Assembly (NCBI RefSeq): GCF_041080655.1
Contig: NZ_CP163525.1
Location: forward strand, 1,116,001 to 1,180,000
From: Streptomyces sp. CG4
Lineage (GTDB): Bacteria; Actinomycetota; Actinomycetes; Streptomycetales; Streptomycetaceae
DNA length: 64,000 bases
Reading direction: 5' to 3'
Part shown: positions 18,580 through 26,762 of the stretch, piece by piece
Position numbering within the stretch: position 1 is the first letter of the stretch
Layout: each line of letters opens with the position of its first letter
Position numbers and translations under genes: made by a program
Notes under the pieces: model-generated
Database searches by the model: none
What the model saw: the letters and a program-made list of their open reading frames with translations, nothing else
Told to the model about the DNA's origin: nothing

Positions 18580-20148
18580 TCATCGGACGATCCGGTGCGG
18601 GTGGGCTGCCTGGAAGGCGGTCGTGCGTGTGGCGGCCGTGAGTGCCGCGAAGGGACCGTAGTGCGTGCCGGTGGGGAACCAGCCGCTGTAGGCGTCCGTG
18701 GAGTCCTCGGGCGCGTTGGAATTGGTCTCGACGAACAGCGGCCGTACTCCGAAGCGGCCGTCAGTGGTGAGGCCCTCGTAGTCACCGAGGAAGTGGCCTC
18801 CGGCGTAAGGGGCCTGGAGCCAGTCGAAGACGCGGGAGATGCGGCGCTCGGTGGCACGGTTCTCCGCGCCGCGGGAGAAGGTGAGCAGCCAGGCGGCGGT
18901 AGGCAGCGTGCTGGTGTTCCCGGCGCTGAGGTAGCGCAGGTCGTAGTAGGTGATCGCGACCGTGCCATGTGCGTCGACGCCGATCGAGGGCGTGAAGGCG
19001 GGCGCGGAGGCGACGGAGTTGACCCGCTTCGGGGCCGACCAGGTGCGGCCGCCGTCGGTGGAGTGGATCAGCTCCACGGAGTTGTGGGCGCCACCGCTGA
19101 AGTCCGAGCCCTCGTAGGCGACGTACAGCTCTCCGGTGTGCGGGTCGACGGCCACGGTCGGCAGGTCGCCGCCCGCCCGCAGAGCCTTGGTGGTGTCACT
19201 GGGGGCGTTGGGGTCGACCTCGGGTGCGGCCGTGTCCTTGGCGATGGTGATCGGCTTGCTCCATGTACGGCCCTGGTCGCTCGACTTGACGACGGCGAAG
19301 TGCAGGTCGGTGGGCGTGAAGGTACCGGTCGCGTAGTCGATGGCGTACGTCTGCCAGTCGAACACGTCGTAGAGGGTGTCGGTGCGCGGGTCGACGACGA
19401 TGACGTTGCCGATGGTCTGCGCGTGCGGGACGACGGAGGTGTCCACGAACGGGCGTGCTTTGGACCAGTGCCGGCCGCCGTCGCGGGTGATCGAGATGTA
19501 GGCGGGTCCGTCGTAGACCTTGGCGGAGTCGTCCTCGTCGATGCGGTCCCAGACCTGGTAGGCGACACCGGGGTGGACGGGGTCGGCGGTGACGGAGTTC
19601 TTGTCGTTGCTGAACTGAGCCTGTGTGTCGTCGATCAGGGGCGTCGTGTGGGTCCAGCTGCGTCCGCCGTCGTACGACGTCGAGGCGGCCACGCCGTTGC
19701 GTGCGTCGGTCGCGTCGAACACCAGGCCGCTGGCGTACACGATCCCGTCGGGACCGGTGCTCACCCAACCGTCGGACGCCCGCTGGTAGTTCAATCCACC
19801 CGGCGCACAGTGCGAGAACGGCAGCGGGGTCTCGGTGAAGTGCCGCCCGTCGCGGGTGTACGTGGCGGTCAGGCCCCGGGCGCCGCCGTTGGACCAGCGG
19901 TCCTGCTGGAAGACGCCGACCGCTGCGCGCGGGTCGCGCGGAGAGGCGGTGACGTACGGTTCATCCTCGGCGGACGGGTAGTTGGTGCCGGTCCCGTCAC
20001 CACTGATGTCACAGGCGGCGTAAGGGTCACCGGGTGAGACCAGGTGAACCGGCGAGCCGCCTCCCGAGGCTGTGGAACTGCCCGCGGCGGCGACGAACAG
20101 GAAAGCAGCAGCAGTGGCCACGAGAGACGCTCTTGTACGTGTACGCAT
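18580..20148 (-). CDS. secreted sialidase-like BNR/Asp-box protein
   Basis: A 522-residue exported protein with the six-bladed beta-propeller pattern of exo-alpha-sialidases and related BNR proteins. A Sec signal peptide covers about residues 1-28 (MRTRTRASLVATAAAFLFVAAAGSSTASG). At least three Asp boxes are visible: SYDGGRSWTH, TRDGGRHWSK and STDGGRTWSA, plus a variant SDQGRTWSK. The catalytic Arg triad and Tyr/Glu pair of true sialidases cannot be verified by eye, so the enzyme may act on another sugar or be a binding propeller. It is monocistronic, with remnants on both sides. Confidence 0.82.
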   Translation of the reverse strand: MRTRTRASLVATAAAFLFVAAAGSSTASGGGSPVHLVSPGDPYAACDISGDGTGTNYPSAEDEPYVTASPRDPRAAVGVFQQDRWSNGGARGLTATYTRDGRHFTETPLPFSHCAPGGLNYQRASDGWVSTGPDGIVYASGLVFDATDARNGVAASTSYDGGRSWTHTTPLIDDTQAQFSNDKNSVTADPVHPGVAYQVWDRIDEDDSAKVYDGPAYISITRDGGRHWSKARPFVDTSVVPHAQTIGNVIVVDPRTDTLYDVFDWQTYAIDYATGTFTPTDLHFAVVKSSDQGRTWSKPITIAKDTAAPEVDPNAPSDTTKALRAGGDLPTVAVDPHTGELYVAYEGSDFSGGAHNSVELIHSTDGGRTWSAPKRVNSVASAPAFTPSIGVDAHGTVAITYYDLRYLSAGNTSTLPTAAWLLTFSRGAENRATERRISRVFDWLQAPYAGGHFLGDYEGLTTDGRFGVRPLFVETNSNAPEDSTDAYSGWFPTGTHYGPFAALTAATRTTAFQAAHPHRIVR

Positions 20149-20279
20149 GGCGATTCCCCCAACTCCGCGAACGACGGTTCGTCTTGGGCTGTGCTGGCGC
20201 AGGTACGGTCCCGGGGTCGCCGGGACCTGAGTCGCCCGGCGAGCCTAGCCATGCGCCGCGGGGACGGGGTTGGAGGAAT

Positions 20280-20720
20280 CGGTCAAGGACACGTCAATTC
20301 CGGATCGCCGCCGTCGGTACCGGCCTCGACATCAACCGACGCGAACTGCTGTTGCCCGGCGGCGAACAGCTCCCCTTCGACGGACTGGTCATCGCCTCCG
20401 GTGTCGAGGCCCGCCACCTCCCCGGCACCCCGCTGCACTCGGAGCGGGTGTGGATGCTGCGCACCCCGACCGATGCCCGCACCATCGACGCCGCCCTCGC
20501 CGGGGCACGGCACGTCGCGGTGATCGGCGGCGGCTTCATCGGCTGCGAGATCGGCCGCACCGCCCGCACCCGCGCCCTCGACGTCACGATCACCGACGTC
20601 AGCCCCACCCTGCTCCACCGCTCCCTCGGCCCCGCGCTCGGCGCGGTCGCTCGGGGACCTGCACCACGACCACGGCGTCCGTCTCCGCCTCGGCGTCTCG
20701 TCGCGGCGACCCCGCCGAGC
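20280..20720 (+). pseudogene. FAD-dependent ferredoxin-reductase-type oxidoreductase, fragment
   Basis: A middle fragment of a pyridine-nucleotide-disulfide/ferredoxin reductase. In one frame to about 20648 it reads LLLPGGEQLPFDGLVIASGVEARHLPG, then RTPTDARTIDAAL and the NAD(P)H-binding motif VAVIGGGFIGCEIG. A one-base shift near 20645 continues the family sequence as LGDLHHDHGVRLRLGV before similarity is lost. The FAD-binding N-terminus and the C-terminal third are missing, so the gene is dead. The DNA from 20720 to about 21064 holds no recognisable gene. Confidence 0.65.
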
Positions 20721-21064
20721 GGCGCACGGTGGCCGGGTATGTCCGCCCCGGTCCCGACAGTGCCCCGATTCTGGTCGGCGCGGTCGCTCCGGACTCCCCC
20801 CTCCCTCCTCCCCCCTGCACGCCCTGCTCGACCACTACGACCGGATCGGCCGCCTTCGGTCCCGACGCCGGGGCCCCGCCGAGCCGCATGAGCCGACCGG
20901 CGTCGTACGTGGCCCCGATGACCTGGTCAGCGCCGTGCGCCACGGCGCGACGAGGCGGTGAAAGTGCGTCCGGGTGTCCCGGTACAGCGTGGTGTCCGGC
21001 TACTGGCGCCTACACTGTGTGGGCGCGTGTGCGTTGGTGGTGATAGGGCGGACGGGAGACGGCT

Positions 21065-21421
21065 GTGGCGCGGAACGGCGGTGGCTTCGAGGATCCGTCC
21101 GCCGAGGTGCTCTCGGCGGCAGCCGCCGCGTTCGGGCTGCTGGCCTCGCCGGCCCGGTTGCACATCATGTGGGCGCTGTCCCAGGGCGAGAGCGATGTCA
21201 CCCACCTCGCGGACCGCGTGGGTGGGGCCTTGCCCGCGGTCAGCCAGCACCTGTCGAAGCTGAGGCTCGCCGGACTCGTCCGGGCCCGCCGCGAGGGTCG
21301 GCGGCAGGTCTACTACGTCGGAGACGCCGACGTGGTCACGGTTGTCCGGCTGATGGTGGGCCAGCTGTCCGCGCGGGCCGGAGAGCCGTCGGTGCCGGTG
21401 CGCCGGCTGGCCGATGCCTAG
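21065..21421 (+). CDS. ArsR/SmtB family transcriptional regulator
   Basis: A 118-residue winged-helix repressor of the ArsR/SmtB type. The DNA-binding core is at about residues 22-85 (FGLLASPARLHIMWALSQGESDVTHLADRVGGALPAVSQHLSKLRLAGLVRARREGRRQVYYV). No Cys pair is present in the recognition helix and the His-rich C-terminal extension of NmtR-like sensors is absent, so the metal site, if any, is not obvious. Its stop codon lies 8 bases inside the next gene, a P-type ATPase, so they form one transcriptional unit; ArsR-ATPase pairs usually make metal-responsive efflux or uptake modules. Start is GTG 21065. Confidence 0.88.
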   Translation: MARNGGGFEDPSAEVLSAAAAAFGLLASPARLHIMWALSQGESDVTHLADRVGGALPAVSQHLSKLRLAGLVRARREGRRQVYYVGDADVVTVVRLMVGQLSARAGEPSVPVRRLADA

Positions 21422-24197
21422 CATCGTCCCGGCGTCGGGACAGAGCGACGCGGCGCCGGGTCCCGGGGCCGGGCCAGGCCCACGGGCGGTGCGCGCGGTC
21501 GAGGCGGCCGCCTCGGAGTCCGGCGTGGCGAGCACGCTGCAGGTCCTGCGGCGGCTGGACACCGGACCGCGCGGGCTGACGGACGACGAAGCGGCGGTCC
21601 GCCTGGCCCAGGTCGGGGAGAACACGCTTCCGTCCCGGCCGAACGCCTCCTGGCCCTGGCTGGTCGCCCGCGGGCTGCGTGATCCGTTCACCGCTGTGCT
21701 GCTCTGCCTCGGTCTGGTGTCCGCAGCCGTCTTCGCCTGGTCCACGGCCTGTGTGATCCTCGCCCTGGTCGTGGTCAGCTGTGTGCTGCGGGCCTCCGGG
21801 GAGTACCGGGCCGACCGGTCCATGGCCGGGCTGCGCACCCTGGTGGCCACCACGTCCACGGTGCTGCGGCGCGCGGACGACGACGCGGCACCGGCGGCCC
21901 GGGAGATCCCCGTGGCGGAGCTGGTCCCCGGGGACGTCATCAAGCTCGGCGCCGGAGACCTGGTCCCGGCGGACGTACGGCTGCTGCGCGCGAGCGGCCT
22001 GACCGTGCACGAGGCGGTCCTGACCGGCGAGTCGGCACCGGTGGCGAAGGACGCGGCGGAGCTCTCCCCACGGGACGGGGCCACCCTGTTCGAGCAGCCG
22101 CAGCTCTGCTTCCAGGGCAGCAGCGTCGTGTCCGGCAGTGCCACTGCCGTCGTCGTCGAGACGGGAGGGCGTACGCGGTTCGCAGCCGCTGAAGGGCGTA
22201 CGGCCCGGCAGCGGCAGTCGAGCGCCTTCGACCGGTCGGTGCATGGCATCTCGTGGATCCTGATCCGGTTCATGCTGATCACGCCGCCGCTGGTGCTGAT
22301 GGCCGATGCGGCGCTCCGCGACCGGGGCCTGGAGACGTTGCCGTTCGCGGTGGCGGTGGCGGTGGGGCTGACGCCGGAGATGCTGCCGGTCATCGTCACC
22401 ACCTGTCTGGCCCGGGGCGCCTCGCTGCTCGCCCGCGCCCACGGGGTGATCGTCAAACGGCTCCCGGCACTGCACGACCTGGGCGCCGTCGACGTGCTGT
22501 GCCTGGACAAGACCCGTACCCTCACCCAGGACCGGCCGGTGGTCGAACAGGGTCTGGACGCCGGCGGGCGAGCCGATCCCGACGTCCTGCGCTGGGCGGC
22601 GGTCAACGCCTGGTGGACCCTGCAGCTGGCCGATCTGCCCGAGCCGGATGCCCTCGACGAGGCGATCCTGGACACGGCCGACGAGGACGACCTGATGGCG
22701 TACGACGGGGTGGCGGCGATCCCCTTCGATGCCGTCCGCCGCCTGTCCACCGCCGTCGTCCGCACACCCGGCCGGCTCGGCACGCACACGCTCGTCGTCA
22801 AGGGAGCCGTCGAAGCCGTCCTGGACCGCTGCGCGCTGGACGACGACGAGCGTGCACCGCTCTCGGAGCTCGCCGCCAGAGCGGCGGAGGACGGACTGCG
22901 CGTGCTCGCGGTCGCCACCGCCGAACGCCCCGCCCGCACCCGCGGCTACACACCGGCCGACGAACGCGCCCTGGCCTTCCGCGGCCTGGTCACCCTGCAC
23001 GACGCCCTCACGCCCAGCGCGGCCGACGCCCTCGCCACGCTCGCCGAACGAGGCGTCAGCGTCAAGATCCTCACCGGTGACCATCCCGGCACCGCCGCCC
23101 GCGCCTGCCGCGATCTGGGTGTCCCCCTCGGCCCGGACGACGTCCGCACCGCCGACCGCACCGACACGCTCAGCGACGCGGAACTCACCGACCTGGCCCG
23201 CCGGACGACGGTCTTCGCCCGCTGCACCCCCGAGCACAAGGCACGGATCACCGCCGCCCTGCGGGCCGGCGGGCACACCGTGGGCTTCCTCGGGGACGGG
23301 GTCAACGACCTGCCCGCGCTGCGCGCCGCCGACGTCGGTATCGCCCCCCGTGACGCGGCCGACGTGGCCCGGGAGAGCGCCGACGTGGTCCTCGCCGCCA
23401 AGGACCTCACGGCGGTCGGCCACGCCATCACCGCGGGCCGGCGCAGCGGAGCCAACATCGCCACGTATCTGCGCATCACCCTGTCGTCGAACGTCGGCAA
23501 CGTCATCGCGATGCTCGCCGCGGGCCTGTTGCTGCCGTACCTGCCGATGCTGCCCGCTCAGGTACTCGTGCAGAACCTGTGCTTCGACACCGTCCAGCTC
23601 GCCTTCGCCCACGAGCGCCCCCACCCGTCCGTGCTGCGCCGTCCGATCGTGCTGGACCCCCGCGAGGTCCTGCGTTTCATCACCGGCTTCGGCGTCCTCA
23701 ACGCCATCGCCGACCTCGCCACGTTCGGCGTCCTCGCGCTCGCCCTGCACGGCCTCGGGGCCGGTGACGACGAGGCGGTCTTCCATTCGGGCTGGTTCAC
23801 CGAGAACCTGCTCACCCAGGGCCTGGTGATGGTGCTCCTGCGCACCGGCCGGCGCGTGGCCGAGGACCGCGGGCCCGGCCCGGTCGGCTGGAGCGCAGCC
23901 GCCCTCGCCGTCATCGGAGTGGTGCTGCCGCCGTCACCGCTCGGCTCGCTGCTCGGCCTGACCGCACTCCCCCTCGACTACTACGTGCTGCTCACCGCCG
24001 TCCTCGCCCTCTACGCCGCCGGGCTCGCACTGGCGCGCACGCGCTATGAGCGGAGGCTCGCCCACCACGGGACGCGGCCGTGTGCGACGCACTCCGCGGG
24101 CCACCCTCAGGCCGGTGTCCCGCGCGGCGACCACCACCGGCGGGCGGACGCCGTCGTCCGGCGCGGTGGCAGCGGCCCTGCCGAGCCGGGCCGGTGA
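21414..24197 (+). CDS. MgtA-like P-type cation ATPase with altered DKTGT motif
   Basis: A 927-residue P-type ATPase most like magnesium-translocating MgtA/MgtB. Seen in order: actuator motif LTGESAPV, a membrane block with VGLTPEMLPVIVTTCLARGA (typical of the type IIIB group), the phosphorylation site, nucleotide domain with KGAVEAVLDRC, TGDHPGTA, hinge GDGVNDLPAL, and C-terminal membrane helices. The phosphorylation site reads DKTRTLT: Asp365 is kept, but the near-invariant Gly of DKTGT is Arg368 (CGT at 22515-22517). This could impair phosphorylation or reflect a changed function. The ATG overlaps the arsR gene by 8 bases. Confidence 0.85.
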   Translation: MPSIVPASGQSDAAPGPGAGPGPRAVRAVEAAASESGVASTLQVLRRLDTGPRGLTDDEAAVRLAQVGENTLPSRPNASWPWLVARGLRDPFTAVLLCLGLVSAAVFAWSTACVILALVVVSCVLRASGEYRADRSMAGLRTLVATTSTVLRRADDDAAPAAREIPVAELVPGDVIKLGAGDLVPADVRLLRASGLTVHEAVLTGESAPVAKDAAELSPRDGATLFEQPQLCFQGSSVVSGSATAVVVETGGRTRFAAAEGRTARQRQSSAFDRSVHGISWILIRFMLITPPLVLMADAALRDRGLETLPFAVAVAVGLTPEMLPVIVTTCLARGASLLARAHGVIVKRLPALHDLGAVDVLCLDKTRTLTQDRPVVEQGLDAGGRADPDVLRWAAVNAWWTLQLADLPEPDALDEAILDTADEDDLMAYDGVAAIPFDAVRRLSTAVVRTPGRLGTHTLVVKGAVEAVLDRCALDDDERAPLSELAARAAEDGLRVLAVATAERPARTRGYTPADERALAFRGLVTLHDALTPSAADALATLAERGVSVKILTGDHPGTAARACRDLGVPLGPDDVRTADRTDTLSDAELTDLARRTTVFARCTPEHKARITAALRAGGHTVGFLGDGVNDLPALRAADVGIAPRDAADVARESADVVLAAKDLTAVGHAITAGRRSGANIATYLRITLSSNVGNVIAMLAAGLLLPYLPMLPAQVLVQNLCFDTVQLAFAHERPHPSVLRRPIVLDPREVLRFITGFGVLNAIADLATFGVLALALHGLGAGDDEAVFHSGWFTENLLTQGLVMVLLRTGRRVAEDRGPGPVGWSAAALAVIGVVLPPSPLGSLLGLTALPLDYYVLLTAVLALYAAGLALARTRYERRLAHHGTRPCATHSAGHPQAGVPRGDHHRRADAVVRRGGSGPAEPGR

Positions 24198-24281
24198 AGC
24201 ACGCGCTACGCCTCACACCGGCCTTAACCAGCGTGCGATACAAGGAGTTGGCCGGACTCGGACGGGTGGGAAGGCGGGAGC

Positions 24282-24938
24282 ATGGCCGGTGACCGGTCAG
24301 GGCGGCGGTGGGTGGCCGTGGTGGTGTTCGCCCTCGCTCTGTACGTCGTCATCCGTGCGGCGGGCACCCCGCGGGGCGACTCTCCGCCTCGGACAGGCGC
24401 GTCGGCTCCGGCCACCCGAGGGCCGGCTCCCTCCGCGTCGGCGACCGCCTCGTCGTACGACCCCGCCGACTACGCCACCCAGGTCCGCGCGCGGGCTCGG
24501 CAGACCGGTGTCAGCGCCCAGCTGGTCATGGCGGTCCTCTACAACGAGGCGTACAAACCGCACGACCCCGCCTTCGAGCGGGCCTGGCAGAAGTACAAGC
24601 CCGACGCCGCCTTCGGGATCGCCAACATGCATCGCGCGACCTTCGACGAGGTCAGGAAGGGCCGGGACTTCGCCGGCCGGAGCTGGACGGAGCTGCCCGA
24701 CGACCGTGACCTGGCCATCGAGGCGGAAGCCTGGTACCTGCACGACCTCGCCGCCCAACTGCCTGCCGCCTGGTCGGCCCCGTACAGCAGGAACGACCTG
24801 CTGGCCCTGGGCTACAACACCGGCGCGGGCAACATGCTCGCCTTCGCCCACGGCGCCACCCCGGGCAGCCAGGCCCGCTCCTACCTCGACAAGCTCCACA
24901 CCGGCTGGGCCAAGGCGGGCCGGGCCGTCGGCACCTGA
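24282..24938 (+). CDS. exported lytic-transglycosylase-like protein
   Basis: A 218-residue secreted or membrane-anchored protein. One hydrophobic helix near residues 9-27 (WVAVVVFALALYVVIRAAG) is followed by a Pro/Ala/Ser-rich linker and a lysozyme-like SLT domain from about residue 65: VSAQLVMAVLYNEAYKP, where the Glu in YNEA is the likely catalytic acid, then FGIANMHRATFDEV and LLALGYNTGAGNMLAFAHG. Expected role is cleavage of peptidoglycan glycan strands during growth or exporter assembly. The ATG at 24282 has a modest GGGAG. It is a single gene, convergent with the GntP permease. Confidence 0.8.
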   Translation: MAGDRSGRRWVAVVVFALALYVVIRAAGTPRGDSPPRTGASAPATRGPAPSASATASSYDPADYATQVRARARQTGVSAQLVMAVLYNEAYKPHDPAFERAWQKYKPDAAFGIANMHRATFDEVRKGRDFAGRSWTELPDDRDLAIEAEAWYLHDLAAQLPAAWSAPYSRNDLLALGYNTGAGNMLAFAHGATPGSQARSYLDKLHTGWAKAGRAVGT

Positions 24939-25002
24939 GCCGAGCCGCCCGGAGCCGGACGCGGGAGCGCCGCACTCCCTGGACGGAGCGGAGTCAGGAC
25001 GG

Positions 25003-26595
25003 TCAGGACGCCACGGCACCGAGCGCGGTGATGCAGGCCAGCGAGGTCAGGGACAGCAGGGTGTGGGAGACGGTCCAGGTACGGAGGGTGCCGCCGACGG
25101 AGAGCCCGAAGTACTCCTTGAACATCCAGAACGAGGCGTCGTTGACGTGGCCGAGGAAGGCGGCGCCGGAGCCGAGTGCCAGGGCGAGCAGGGCTGCGTG
25201 GCTGCCGTCCAGGCCCTGTGCCATCGGGCCGACGATGCCGGCCGCGGCCACGGTGGCCACGGTCCCGGATCCGGTTGCGGTGCGCATGAGGGCGGCCACC
25301 AGCCAGGCCAGTAGGAGCAGCGGGATGTGCAGGTGCTGGGCGGCTTGGCCGATCGCGGCGTTGATGCCGGAGTCGCGCAGGGCCTGGGAGTAGCCGCCGC
25401 CTGCCCCCACGATCACCAGAACTGCGGCGATCGGCGGGAAGGACCGGGACAGGATCTCCTGCACCTGGCGGCGCGAGGCGCCGGTGGTCCAGCCGAAGGT
25501 GAACAGCGCCACCAGGACCGCGACGAGCAGGGCGACCACGGGGGTGCCGAGGAATTCGATGGTGGTGAGGGTGATGCCATGAGCCCAGTCGAAGGTGTCA
25601 CAGCCGGCCTTGAGCATCATCAGCGCGATCGGCAGCAGCACGGTGCCGATCGTCACCGAGAACCGCGGCATGCGGCGCGTCCCCTCCGGCTCGTCCGGGC
25701 CCAACTCGTGGCCTGGGGCGGGTAGTTGTGCGGAAGCGGACACGGTGGTGCGCGACGCGGCCGCCGTCGGGGATTCGGCGGTGCCGTCGCCCAGGAGTGC
25801 GCTGTCCGCTCCGGCCGCACCCACCGTGACGGTCGCCTTCGCACGCGCCGGGGCGGCGATGTCACGCGCCGGAGCCCCCGTGGTGAAGGCCGCCAGCGCG
25901 GAATCCGGGATGCGGGCGGTGACCCGCGGCCAGATGTACGCGGTGAACAGCGGGCCGACGACGATGGCACAGGGGACGGCGACGAGCAGGCCGTAGACGA
26001 GGGTGAGGCCGATGTCGGCGTGCACCGCGCCGATGGCGACCAGCACGCCGGGGTGCGGGGGCACCAGGGCGTGGACGGTGGCCAGGCCGGCCATGGCGGG
26101 GATGCCGACCCGCAGCACCGGGTAGTCGGCGCGCTGGGCGATCTGCAGGACCAGCGGCACCAGCATGACGAAGCCGACTTCGAAGAACATCGGCAGGCCG
26201 ACGATACAGGCGATGAGGGTGACGGCCCACGGAAGCCGTTCGGGCCCCGCGACCCGGGTGAGCGTGGCCACGATCTGGTCGATGCCGCCGGAATCGGCCA
26301 TCAGGCGGCCGAGGACCGCGCCGAGGACGATGAGAATGCCGACTTTTCCAGTGGTGTTGCCAAGGCCGGTGGTGAAGGAGTCCGCTGCCTTTCCGACGCC
26401 TTCGCCGGAGAATATGGAGACGGTGAAGGCACCCACCATCAGCGCCAGGAAAGCATGCAGCTTGGCCCAGCTGATGAGGAGGACCACCACCGCGATCGAC
26501 AGGCCCACCAGGGCCAGCAGCCAGGTGTCATGGCCGGTCCAGGCCACGGCCGTACCGGCCGCTTTCGCTGATTGTGATGCCAACGCTGCCCTCAT
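25003..26595 (-). CDS. GntP family gluconate/organic acid permease
   Basis: A 530-residue membrane transporter of the gluconate:H+ symporter (GntP) family, which takes up gluconate, related sugar acids or D-serine. It has about 12 hydrophobic helices, the signature stretch GLPMFFEVGFVMLVPLVLQIA, VHALVPPHPGVLVAIGAVHADIGLTLVYG, and the C-terminal TATGSGTVATVAAAGIVGPM and GHVNDASFWMFKEYFGLS. A hydrophilic loop of about 75 residues (about 235-310) splits the two halves. It is divergent from a CitA/CitB-type two-component system, which very likely controls it. Confidence 0.9.
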   Translation of the reverse strand: MRAALASQSAKAAGTAVAWTGHDTWLLALVGLSIAVVVLLISWAKLHAFLALMVGAFTVSIFSGEGVGKAADSFTTGLGNTTGKVGILIVLGAVLGRLMADSGGIDQIVATLTRVAGPERLPWAVTLIACIVGLPMFFEVGFVMLVPLVLQIAQRADYPVLRVGIPAMAGLATVHALVPPHPGVLVAIGAVHADIGLTLVYGLLVAVPCAIVVGPLFTAYIWPRVTARIPDSALAAFTTGAPARDIAAPARAKATVTVGAAGADSALLGDGTAESPTAAASRTTVSASAQLPAPGHELGPDEPEGTRRMPRFSVTIGTVLLPIALMMLKAGCDTFDWAHGITLTTIEFLGTPVVALLVAVLVALFTFGWTTGASRRQVQEILSRSFPPIAAVLVIVGAGGGYSQALRDSGINAAIGQAAQHLHIPLLLLAWLVAALMRTATGSGTVATVAAAGIVGPMAQGLDGSHAALLALALGSGAAFLGHVNDASFWMFKEYFGLSVGGTLRTWTVSHTLLSLTSLACITALGAVAS

Positions 26596-26708
26596 GCGCC
26601 TACAGCTTTCCGTCGTTCACGCGCTCTTCCGCGCGTGCTTGCCGGGCACCGTATGCGGGGGTTGGAAGGTAGTACCAGGGGTGTAACGGTTGCGTTGAAT
26701 AAGAAATC

Positions 26709-26722
26709 CGGAAATCTTTCCG
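26709..26722. promoter_or_regulatory. putative response-regulator operator dyad
   Basis: CGGAAA-TC-TTTCCG is a perfect 6+2+6 inverted repeat in the 167-bp region between the divergent permease and sensor-kinase genes. A candidate site for the CitB-type response regulator encoded downstream; the link is inferred from position. Confidence 0.4.
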
Positions 26723-26762
26723 TGCTTTCTGTGCGTTGTGTGCGCGGGGTTACCCTGGCGCC

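Noticed and set aside
18580..20148. Sialidase-like protein as part of a glycan-utilisation locus
   Set aside because: Neighbours are remnants and an unrelated reductase; no sialic-acid catabolic genes are in the window.
21336..23786. Long minus-strand frame over the P-type ATPase
   Set aside because: Shadow of the ATPase codons; no ribosome-binding site and no recognisable motif.
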